A DNA stretch of 6,239 nt from B8-G4 sp033720735 (GTDB lineage: Bacteria > Bacteroidota > Bacteroidia > Chitinophagales > Saprospiraceae). Both the position numbers and the translations under genes were made by a program. The stretch is from assembly GCA_033720735.1 (NCBI GenBank), contig JAWWBX010000262.1, forward strand, positions 1 to 6,239, given 5' to 3'. Position 1 is the first letter of the stretch; each line of letters opens with the position of its first letter. This document shows, piece after piece, positions 1 through 6,239 of the stretch. Under the pieces are notes generated by a model, which did not search any database, had not been told where the DNA came from, and worked only from the letters and a program-made list of their open reading frames with translations.

Positions 1-1488
1 GACGACTAATCCCTCTATTCTTCCTGTTGCACCGGGTTTCATCGGAAGGTAAACACCCAACTCCGCGGCGCCCCGTGCGCCTGGCCCCGAGACTTCCACG
101 TTCTTCAAAGTGAATGCATACTTTTCCTTTGCAGCGCCGTCAGCCAGAGTAAGTGCCGGAACTTCTATGACTTCCATGGTCGAGACGTCAATCGTGCTAT
201 TGAGGATCTCGACCGACCCACTGTTTGCATAAGGATGCACCGGGCCATAGAACGAACAGCTGTCGACGACAACATTGCCTGCCGCCAGAATGGTTTTGCC
301 GTGTACAGTGGTGTTGATCAGCTTCTTGTAGATAAATGTTTCTTTGTCAGCAAATGCATGCAGCCCCGGGTCTGTTCTAAATTCAATATCACCTTGGAAA
401 ACGCAATGATACACCTCGTCCCTTCTTCCCCTGAATTTCGAGATGCCTCGTGGATCAATGTCCTGGCAGTTTCTGATCACCGTGTGTAATGCCGTTTCAT
501 GGCTATCAAACCCCCCGGCACACTGGTAGGCGATACAATCTGCCACGAGAAAATATCTGGTCCCGACTCCGTTATTATTAATATGCCTACAATAATTGGC
601 CTTGCTGTTTGTGAGCGATACCCCGGCACAACCCTCATGCGCCATCAGCCCATACCACAGGTAATCGAACTGACAACTGTCAACTTGTACATCGTAACAG
701 CCATACACCGCAATTGCTGAAATTCCCCGTGCCGGGTCGCGCAGGTACTCCCCCATGAAGACCCGATCACTGCCCTGGAAGTGAACGTTGTCGATCCTGA
801 CCTCGCTTCTTTGGTGGATAGTCACCATGTACAATGCCTTTTCGGCCGCAATCGACAGGTGGCTCAGCGTAAAGGACGATGGTTCCGACACTTCCACCTT
901 TGCCCCTGGCTTGAACGCAATTTCCGTGGTATCCGTCAGCCGGACACCCGTCCGTCCGGCGCTTTCGATCCTGGCTGTAAAGTGGGACGTATATCCCCCG
1001 GAGGTCGTCTCCAGCATGCCTTCATCGGAAGAGACATGCAGCAGCTGCCCGGGATGTATGGTGCCGGTCCGGCGCAACGCGAGACGAGATGTTCCTGGTG
1101 TGATGGCTTGTTGATAGACCCCTTCGTACACCGGATTTTCACGCACATGAAAAACGCGTTTGCCACGACTGGTGATCATCGTGTTGTCCGTTCCCGCACC
1201 AACGATCTGCAGATGCTGGTTGTCGATGGTGATGGTCTCTCCGACCACATAGACGCCCGGTCCGAACCGGATTTCCTCGACGCCGGGTGTCATCACTGCA
1301 CGTTGCAGCACACGCGCGTTGTCAAATCGGCCATCCCCCTTGGCGCCAATCTGATCGACATGAAGCACTCCGTTCTCAACCATCCTGACGAGCTTTTTCG
1401 AAGTGCACCCCAGCGCCATCAGCATCCAAGACAACAGTATGGTGTGGATCAGACATTGGTGCCATGCACTTCTTTTACACTTCCGCAT
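1..1488 (-). CDS. Predicted lipoprotein with pectate-lyase-like right-handed beta-helix (3'-truncated by window edge)
   Basis: The frame is open for 496 codons from ATG at 1488 to the left edge; the C-terminus lies outside. Residues 1-28 form a lipoprotein signal: basic start (R2, K3, K5, R6), hydrophobic stretch, then M-A-L-G before C28, which fits the PROSITE lipobox although position -3 is Ala rather than Leu. T29 at +2 would favour the outer membrane by the E. coli rule. Residues 47-65 (IGAKGDGRFDNARVLQRAV) are the hallmark start of Pectate_lyase_3-type beta-helices, followed by FGPGVYVV (75-82) and GAGTDNTMI (97-105). A small beta-rich insertion occupies about 126-201; from about 206 onward short coils repeat an [VIL]-x-[DN]-[small] turn. 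The start overlaps the upstream glycosyltransferase by 14 bases with no clear Shine-Dalgarno, suggesting coupled translation; a GTG further upstream in frame is less likely because it would lengthen the signal's n-region. By context it probably acts on the polysaccharide made by this operon, as lyase, hydrolase, epimerase or binding protein. Fold call is firm; activity is unknown. Confidence 0.9.
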   Translation of the reverse strand, partial: MRKCKRSAWHQCLIHTILLSWMLMALGCTSKKLVRMVENGVLHVDQIGAKGDGRFDNARVLQRAVMTPGVEEIRFGPGVYVVGETITIDNQHLQIVGAGTDNTMITSRGKRVFHVRENPVYEGVYQQAITPGTSRLALRRTGTIHPGQLLHVSSDEGMLETTSGGYTSHFTARIESAGRTGVRLTDTTEIAFKPGAKVEVSEPSSFTLSHLSIAAEKALYMVTIHQRSEVRIDNVHFQGSDRVFMGEYLRDPARGISAIAVYGCYDVQVDSCQFDYLWYGLMAHEGCAGVSLTNSKANYCRHINNNGVGTRYFLVADCIAYQCAGGFDSHETALHTVIRNCQDIDPRGISKFRGRRDEVYHCVFQGDIEFRTDPGLHAFADKETFIYKKLINTTVHGKTILAAGNVVVDSCSFYGPVHPYANSGSVEILNSTIDVSTMEVIEVPALTLADGAAKEKYAFTLKNVEVSGPGARGAAELGVYLPMKPGATGRIEGLVV

Positions 1489-2689
1489 GCCGCGGCATTT
1501 TGAGCATGCTTTCGTAGATCTGGTACACCTCACTGGCAGCACGTACGGGATCATTGCGCTCCATACAAAGAGCATGTGCCCGTTCGCCCATCGATCGTCG
1601 CAACGATTCATCATCACGCAGTATCATAATCGCTTCAGCGAGTGCCCGGGCATCTTTTGCAGGAATGATCAGGCCGGATCTCCGGTGCTCGACGACGTCC
1701 TCAACGACATTCGTTAAGGCAAGAATCGTCGGCACCTTTTGCGCTCCGGTCTCAAAGACGCTGCGCGGCGGTGCGTTGAGCCAGACAGGTGCCAGGTTGA
1801 CGTGTGCCATGCGGATCACCGCGTCGATATCCTCTACATGCCCCAGCAGGGTGACGTTGGTCAATCGGTATTTCTCTATCGTGCGTTGCAGCCGTCTTTC
1901 TATATCCGGGTAGAGATTGAGCCGGTCCAGCACAACACCTGTCAAACTGCGATAATATGTTCGGGGGCGAATCGCCGCCCCGGCAATGAGAAAGTGCACG
2001 TTGGGGATGTCTTGGAGGATGCGTGCCGCTTCGATCGTTTCGAAGATGCCCTTGTATTCAAGAAAATTGGACAGAAACAAGCAGTTTAACGGGTCGTCCG
2101 CGTGGTGGCGCCGGGCGCTTGTAGCATCAGGATTGACTTTGTTTTCACCAAAGAGCGGATTGTACACGATCCGGGCCGGCAGATCCGGCGGAAAACTATT
2201 GCGGACACTCTGGCTGATACAAACCAGTTTGATCTGGTATTTTCTGATCCACCGATCCACGATCCTGTCAAATATCCCGGTTTGGATTGCGCGGGCAGTA
2301 CGCGCGTGCATCACGACCGGATATCCCAGGCGTGCTGCCAGTACCGCTACCGGTACAATCGCCGTGTCATTGACATGTACCAGGTCTGGTTTTACCCGAT
2401 CAATGATCCTCCGGATCTCCCCGAGGGCCCGCCGATTCTTGACGTATCCGAAGAGCGACCGTGGGAATAAGAACCGGATTCCGGCAGCAGACGGAAGGAA
2501 GGACGGCAGCGCATGGACTGATACTTCATGCACGTTGTCTGTGAGCTGGCGAAACAGTCCCGACACACTGCCCTTAGGTGTGACAATGTGCATATCGATA
2601 GCCGCTACGGGGAGGTGCATCAGCAGATTGTACAGGCTCCGCGAAGCGCCTCCCGGGGTGGCACAGTGATGGATGTACAGGATCTTCAT
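1475..2689 (-). CDS. Glycosyltransferase, GT-B fold, family 4 (second of two)
   Basis: Complete 404-residue protein, usual length for family 4 glycosyltransferases. These cytoplasmic, membrane-associated enzymes move a sugar from a nucleotide donor to a lipid-linked acceptor, normally retaining anomeric configuration. The N-terminal Rossmann domain begins MKILYIHHCATPGGASRSL, with the glycine loop GGAS at 13-16 typical of the family, then PDLVHVNDT (101-109) and VVMHAR (125-130). The C-terminal domain starts near 200 with CLFLSNFLEYKGI (203-215), where K213 is in the usual donor-phosphate-binding position. It continues with VHFLIAGA (231-238), TLLGHVEDI (280-288) and PPRSVFETGA (307-316), whose E313 corresponds to the second Glu of the E-x7-E motif. 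A helical insertion lies at about 240-275. The ATG overlaps the upstream stop in an ATGA junction and is preceded by AGGAG. The sugar and linkage cannot be read from sequence. In this locus it most likely builds the repeat unit; a polymer-modifying role is possible but less likely. Confidence 0.93.
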   Translation of the reverse strand: MKILYIHHCATPGGASRSLYNLLMHLPVAAIDMHIVTPKGSVSGLFRQLTDNVHEVSVHALPSFLPSAAGIRFLFPRSLFGYVKNRRALGEIRRIIDRVKPDLVHVNDTAIVPVAVLAARLGYPVVMHARTARAIQTGIFDRIVDRWIRKYQIKLVCISQSVRNSFPPDLPARIVYNPLFGENKVNPDATSARRHHADDPLNCLFLSNFLEYKGIFETIEAARILQDIPNVHFLIAGAAIRPRTYYRSLTGVVLDRLNLYPDIERRLQRTIEKYRLTNVTLLGHVEDIDAVIRMAHVNLAPVWLNAPPRSVFETGAQKVPTILALTNVVEDVVEHRRSGLIIPAKDARALAEAIMILRDDESLRRSMGERAHALCMERNDPVRAASEVYQIYESMLKMPRHAEV

Positions 2690-3933
2690 GCGCGCTCCTG
2701 TGACTTCAGGATCATGGTATCTCGCGGATGGTCAGACAAGCCCCCGTAGATTCTGATCAACTTCTCTTGTTCCGATGCCCAACTGACTTCTTTCGCACGC
2801 TGTTGCAAGTTGACCCTCGCCTGGCGATAATAGTCCTCGTCGAGCAAGGCTTCCAGGCCGGCAGCAATGGCAACGGGATCGGTGGCGTCAACCGTCACCC
2901 CTATCGCCTCATCGGTGTTTGGCCGGATCAGGCCAGGGAATGTCTTGTTGTGACTCGCCACCATCGGCACCCGGGCGACGATCGACTGGAACAACTTGTT
3001 CGGCGCATTGAACAACATATTGTTGCTGGTCGGTTGATACAGCAGCACCGAGACATCGGCTCCGGAAAGGTACTGGATCACGTCACCAGGAGGATAGGGG
3101 CCAATGAACCGCACCCGCTCCTGATCGATCCGATGTGTTCGAAGGAGGTCTTCTACCTGCGCTTTGTACTCCTGAATCCGGCCGGTACCCATGATATAAA
3201 AATGGATGCTGTGGTCAAGATATTTTAATGCCTCGACCATCTTGTCAATGCCCCGGGTCAGACTCAGGTTGCCGACATACAGCACGATGCGGCGATCATC
3301 CGGCACCTGCAGTTCGCGACGCAACTTTTGCGTGTCCAGGCGGTCGGCGGGGAGATACTCAGGTCGATTCTCTATCACGTGAACCGGCATGCCGTACCGA
3401 TCCTGCATGATATCGCGAATCATTGCGTTGACCGTGATCACGTGCGAGCTTCTTCGGATCATCTGGCGTTCGTAGATGGCAAGAAGTCTGGCTTTGATGC
3501 CACCTGAGGCCTGTTGTTCTACCTCCATCTCATGGGCATCATAGATGATGATGGCACCGTGTCGCCATTTCCCAATCCAGGCAAACAAGGCCGGTGTGAG
3601 ATCGTGGCAGTGGATGATGTCGGCACCGTTGCGCAGCACTGCTCTGCCGAATTTGAAGAACAATTCAACCGCCTGCAGTGCCTTGTTGACAGGTTTGGGT
3701 AACCACTTCCAGGTGCGGGCACGCAGAAAGAACCTGCGGGTCGTGATCCCGGGCGTACTTGCCAGGTATGCCTGCCAGGTTGCCGAAGCATCGGCAACAC
3801 CCCGCATCAATTCCTGGTCTTCCACACTCAAAATCGTCACCTCATAGCCCGCGTCACGCAGTGCTCTGGCTTCCTTCTGGATGCGCGAATCGAAGATGAT
3901 CGACGTCACCGTGAGCATGCAAACTCGTCTCAT
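2686..3933 (-). CDS. Glycosyltransferase, GT-B fold, family 4 (first of two)
   Basis: Complete 415-residue protein. The N-terminal half has features common in polysaccharide-locus family 4 enzymes: FDSRIQKEARALRDAGYEVT (14-33), IIHCHDLTPALFA (106-118) and YDAHEMEVEQ (131-140). The C-terminal donor-binding half starts at about 216 with VLYVGNLSLTRGID (217-230). It continues with HFYIMGTG (244-251), VRFIGPYPPGDVIQYLSGAD (274-293) and APNKLFQSIVARVPMVAS (310-327). That last block is the PNKLFE-type nucleotide-sugar motif, but the usual Glu is Gln316 here (codon CAG). No signal peptide or clear membrane segment is seen, so it should act at the cytoplasmic face. It overlaps the epimerase stop by four bases (ATGA) and its own stop overlaps the next start the same way, so all three genes should be co-translated. 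No good Shine-Dalgarno precedes its ATG, which fits translational coupling. The donor could be the ManNAc-type sugar made by the neighbouring epimerase, but that is inference; donor and acceptor are not determined. Confidence 0.93.
   Translation of the reverse strand: MRRVCMLTVTSIIFDSRIQKEARALRDAGYEVTILSVEDQELMRGVADASATWQAYLASTPGITTRRFFLRARTWKWLPKPVNKALQAVELFFKFGRAVLRNGADIIHCHDLTPALFAWIGKWRHGAIIIYDAHEMEVEQQASGGIKARLLAIYERQMIRRSSHVITVNAMIRDIMQDRYGMPVHVIENRPEYLPADRLDTQKLRRELQVPDDRRIVLYVGNLSLTRGIDKMVEALKYLDHSIHFYIMGTGRIQEYKAQVEDLLRTHRIDQERVRFIGPYPPGDVIQYLSGADVSVLLYQPTSNNMLFNAPNKLFQSIVARVPMVASHNKTFPGLIRPNTDEAIGVTVDATDPVAIAAGLEALLDEDYYRQARVNLQQRAKEVSWASEQEKLIRIYGGLSDHPRDTMILKSQERA
2695..2699 (-). 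promoter_or_regulatory. Shine-Dalgarno site for the second glycosyltransferase
   Basis: The minus strand reads AGGAG followed by five bases (CGCGC) and the ATG at 2689. The site lies inside the last codons of the first glycosyltransferase and is the clearest ribosome binding site of the four internal junctions in the window. It supports the 2689 start and suggests that this gene can also recruit ribosomes on its own, in addition to coupling through the ATGA overlap. Confidence 0.7.
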
Positions 3934-5027
3934 TGGTCGCGATTCAGCAATTGCTTCAAAACCCCTGCGATTTTTTCTGAGGCATCACCTACACCATACA
4001 GAGCCACGTCTTCACCACGGCGCACAGATTGCTCCCGCACTTGCGTGGCAATATCCGCCTCACCCGTCGGGGAAACCAGCAGATTCCATCCGGCATCGAC
4101 CAGTTCTGTCCATTCTGTTTCGTCACGGAGTGTAATGCAGGGCACCTTGTGAAAGAAGGCTTCCTTCTGGATCCCACCTGAGTCAGTGATGATGGCATGG
4201 GCGTGCGCCTCGAGCATCATCATGTCCAGATATCCGACGGGCTCGATGGCCGTAATTCCGTTGAGCGGGATACCGAACGAGTTCAGGCGTTGTCGGGTGC
4301 GGGGATGAAGTGGCAGCACAACCGGCATGTCGCGGGCCAGTTCATGCAGCGAAGTGAAGATCCTTCGCAACGCCGGTTCGTTGTCTGTGTTCTCAGCCCG
4401 GTGAATGGTTGCGAGATAATATTTATCCTGTACTCGATGCTGCGTAAGGACGTCACTGCTGTCTTTTGCCTTCTTGAGATAGTGCAACGCCGCGTCGTAC
4501 ATGACATCACCGACCAGATGCACCTTGTTCTGATCAATCCCTTCACGGCCAAGGTTCTGATTTGCTGTTGATGTCGGGGTAAACAGGATGTCACTGACAT
4601 GGTCGGTGAGGATGCGGTTGATCTCCTCCGGCATCTTCTTGTTGAAGGATCGCAGGCCTGCCTCAACGTGCGCGACCGGAATATGCATTTTACTAGCCGC
4701 CAGGGCTCCTGCCAATGTTGAGTTGGTATCTCCATAAACCAATACAGCTGCGGGTCGGCGTTCGTCCAGCAACTTCTCGATCCCTTCGAGCATACGCGCA
4801 GTCATGGCCCCATGGGACAGGCTGTGAATGCCCAGGTTATAGTCTGGTTTGCGCATTTCCAGTTCCTCAAAAAAGATATCCGACATGCCCTGATCGAAGT
4901 GCTGACCGGTATGCACCAGGGTTTCTTTCAGACCATGGGCCGCCATTGCCTTTGAGACCACCGCTGCTTTGATAAACTGGGGCCGCGCTCCGACGATCGT
5001 GAGGATCTCTCTGTTGCTTACGCCCAT
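3930..5027 (-). CDS. wecB: Non-hydrolysing UDP-N-acetylglucosamine 2-epimerase family protein (WecB/WbpI type)
   Basis: Complete 365-residue protein, normal family length. The family interconverts UDP-GlcNAc and UDP-ManNAc in the cytoplasm; WbpI-type members instead epimerise UDP-2,3-diacetamido glucuronic acid at C2. Visible motifs in order: VGARPQFIK (12-20), HTGQHFD (39-45), VYGDTNSTLAGALAA (97-111), HVEAGLRSFNKKMPEEINR (120-138), ATIHRAENT (206-214), LPLHPRTR (238-245), TDSGGIQKEA (281-290) and DETEWTELVDAGWN (302-315). By comparison with E. coli WecB (Asp95, Glu117, Glu131, His213), the catalytic set appears intact as D100, E122, E134 and H209. The loop after HVEAGLR is two residues shorter than in E. 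coli WecB and reads SFNKKM, which I associate with WbpI-like members. The symbol therefore names the family and not a proven substrate. The gene starts inside the end of the polymerase gene (10-base overlap) and overlaps the next gene by four bases. Upstream there is only a weak purine-rich stretch (GAAAAGA). It supplies a ManNAc or ManNAc3NAcA-type donor for the repeat unit. Confidence 0.95.
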   Translation of the reverse strand: MGVSNREILTIVGARPQFIKAAVVSKAMAAHGLKETLVHTGQHFDQGMSDIFFEELEMRKPDYNLGIHSLSHGAMTARMLEGIEKLLDERRPAAVLVYGDTNSTLAGALAASKMHIPVAHVEAGLRSFNKKMPEEINRILTDHVSDILFTPTSTANQNLGREGIDQNKVHLVGDVMYDAALHYLKKAKDSSDVLTQHRVQDKYYLATIHRAENTDNEPALRRIFTSLHELARDMPVVLPLHPRTRQRLNSFGIPLNGITAIEPVGYLDMMMLEAHAHAIITDSGGIQKEAFFHKVPCITLRDETEWTELVDAGWNLLVSPTGEADIATQVREQSVRRGEDVALYGVGDASEKIAGVLKQLLNRDQ

Positions 5028-6239
5028 TTAATGCGTCTTTTCAAATACCCCAGGAAAAAGAGCACATAGAGACTGAAATACATATTCACGACGACTCCGA
5101 GGACCGGTGCGATGCCGGCACGGTTTAGCCGGTATGACAGATCGACGACCAACATCAGAAAGACGCAAAACAGGATATCCTGATTCTCAGTAAGGCGGGC
5201 AATGAAAGCCATCAAGCCTCCGAGAAACAGTGCATGCAGGAAGTACCATTTGGTGCCGTAGATATACGTGCTTTCTGTCAACAGGCCCGCCAGCAGGGCA
5301 AAGAAGCCCTTTCGTCCCTGTTTTTTCTCAAGTAATATCTCCGACATTTCCATTCCCGCCGATGGGGCGTTGACAGATCCGATGATCGCTTTTGGAATCG
5401 GAAGTGTCACCATCCAAATAAAGTAACGGTTCAGATCGATATGCTTCCCGGACCGAATGACTTTGTCTGAGTAGATCGGGAAGTTGGTTTCACTGAATAC
5501 AAGCATCTTGATCGCATCTTGATTATCGATGTACAGATCGGCCCCCTGTTGAAGCCGGATATCCTGGTATTGAACGAGCATTGCCGGCAAGAAGGGAAGG
5601 ATCACCAGCACTCCAACAATCAAATACTTGCGCATCTTCTCATTGTAATACCACTGCACGCCCATCACGAGAAACAATGCCGCCAGGACTTCTCCCCGGC
5701 TGATATAACTGTTGATGCAATACTTGATGTAATAGGGCACAAAGATGAGTAAGGCGAAAATGAGCATATTGCGCCGGTAGCGCATCACAGCGATCAGAAA
5801 GAAAGGGAACAGTAGAAATCCGGCATTTGACACCAGTTTGGTCACAGCATCAGGAGGTGCCGTAAATCTGCCTAAAAACTCACCAATAACGTCCGGAGCC
5901 GGAGGGTTGATCAGTAGCGGTAATTTAAATTCTGGATACACGAGCCGGACGAGCCAGGTTGCGAAGTACATTCCAATTGTGATGTATGCAAACAGGGGGT
6001 TTCCAAAGAGCCTTTGAATGAGCGGTATCGTGCCTTCTTGCGCCACGCGCATTTCTTTTCTGAACACCAATAAAAACAGCCAGTACGACAACGAGAGGGT
6101 GATCAAAAAAACGATATACATGACCGGAAAGCGCTCATAGACCCCGATCCGGTAACCGATCCCGTACCCATTGTACAGATAGAAAAACAAGACAAATGCC
6201 GTGTAAAGGATCTTCTGCCCTCGTGATGTGAGTTGTCTC
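5018..6239 (-). CDS. Multi-spanning membrane protein, probable Wzy-type repeat-unit polymerase (5'-truncated by window edge)
   Basis: The frame is open from the right edge to TAA at 5018-5020, giving 406 visible residues; the true start is outside. A TTG at 6190 would be the first start-like codon inside, but the codons before it continue the first hydrophobic segment (KILYTAFVLFFYLY), so they are very probably coding. I count roughly 10-12 membrane segments, near visible residues 10-28, 38-59, 80-101, 136-153, 157-177, 183-198, 203-224, 311-325, 329-348, 354-368 and 376-398, with a large polar loop at about 225-310. LPIPKAIIG (279-287) and the downstream TESTYIYG (321-328) resemble the iPR...KP and gE..y..fG signatures of oligosaccharide repeat-unit polymerases, which join lipid-linked units at the periplasmic face. 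The C-terminus is basic (LKRRIKWA), placing it in the cytoplasm by the positive-inside rule. Overlap with the epimerase gene supports a shared pathway. Wzy proteins diverge strongly, so an O-antigen ligase or other polysaccharide membrane protein remains possible. Confidence 0.8.
   Translation of the reverse strand, partial: RQLTSRGQKILYTAFVLFFYLYNGYGIGYRIGVYERFPVMYIVFLITLSLSYWLFLLVFRKEMRVAQEGTIPLIQRLFGNPLFAYITIGMYFATWLVRLVYPEFKLPLLINPPAPDVIGEFLGRFTAPPDAVTKLVSNAGFLLFPFFLIAVMRYRRNMLIFALLIFVPYYIKYCINSYISRGEVLAALFLVMGVQWYYNEKMRKYLIVGVLVILPFLPAMLVQYQDIRLQQGADLYIDNQDAIKMLVFSETNFPIYSDKVIRSGKHIDLNRYFIWMVTLPIPKAIIGSVNAPSAGMEMSEILLEKKQGRKGFFALLAGLLTESTYIYGTKWYFLHALFLGGLMAFIARLTENQDILFCVFLMLVVDLSYRLNRAGIAPVLGVVVNMYFSLYVLFFLGYLKRRIKWA

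Noticed and set aside
235..720. Two short plus-strand open frames (235-489 and 499-720)
   Set aside because: Both lie antisense to well-patterned beta-helix coils and show no domain or convincing ribosome binding site.
1487..1498. Perfect 12-base palindrome ATGCCGCGGCAT at the start of the beta-helix gene
   Set aside because: It could fold only into a four-pair stem with a four-base loop, and it lies within overlapping coding sequence, so I see no basis for calling it an operator, hairpin or terminator.
781..1503. Plus-strand 240-codon open frame opposite the left part of the window
   Set aside because: Its product is rich in Cys, His, Arg and Pro with no recognisable motif, and it lies exactly antisense to the beta-helix lipoprotein, whose translation has clear family motifs. 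It is a shadow frame.
1986..2669. Plus-strand 227-codon open frame
   Set aside because: It is antisense to the second glycosyltransferase, has low-complexity Arg/Ser-rich composition and no family motif. The minus-strand frame accounts for the DNA.
4283..4735. Minus-strand 150-codon frame within the epimerase gene
   Set aside because: It is an out-of-frame shadow of the epimerase on the same strand; all conserved epimerase motifs are in the other frame.
5018..6190. TTG at 6190 as the true start of the membrane protein
   Set aside because: The frame stays open to the window edge, no Shine-Dalgarno precedes the TTG, and the codons before it extend the first hydrophobic segment. The gene is more likely truncated by the window.
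1..6239. Search for promoter, rho-independent terminator, tRNA, riboswitch, insertion sequence or CRISPR array
   Set aside because: The whole window is covered by overlapping coding sequence. I saw no GC-rich hairpin followed by a T-run, no cloverleaf, no transposase motif and no regularly spaced repeats.

Overview
The window reads as a slice of a Gram-negative extracellular or surface polysaccharide biosynthesis locus (O-antigen, capsule or exopolysaccharide). Base composition looks balanced, with G+C near half. All real coding sequence is on the minus strand, and no intergenic DNA, RNA gene, mobile element, CRISPR array or plus-strand gene can be supported. A Wzy-type membrane protein and a lipoprotein signal point to a Gram-negative host. 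The sequence alone does not let me name a genus.

In the direction of transcription (right to left) there are five genes. (1) A multi-spanning membrane protein resembling oligosaccharide repeat-unit (Wzy-type) polymerases, 6239 to 5018, with its N-terminus outside the window. (2) A complete non-hydrolysing UDP-N-acetylglucosamine 2-epimerase of the WecB/WbpI family, 5027 to 3930. (3) A GT-B glycosyltransferase of family 4, 3933 to 2686. (4) A second family 4 glycosyltransferase, 2689 to 1475. (5) A large predicted lipoprotein with a pectate-lyase-like right-handed beta-helix, 1488 to the left edge, where it is cut off. Gene 5 has no stop codon inside the window and is easily missed. I translated it by hand and found all 496 codons open.

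The genes overlap by 10, 4, 4 and 14 bases, so they almost certainly form one translationally coupled operon whose promoter and terminator lie outside the window. A coherent reading is that the epimerase supplies a ManNAc-type nucleotide sugar, the two glycosyltransferases add residues to a lipid-linked repeat unit, and the membrane protein polymerises the units. The beta-helix lipoprotein would then bind, cleave, epimerise or otherwise handle the polymer in the periplasm or at the outer membrane. It is the least explained and most interesting part. Its coils show a ladder of cysteine or small residues with a period of about 23 residues, a small inserted domain, and a conserved-looking Asp/His/Arg patch.
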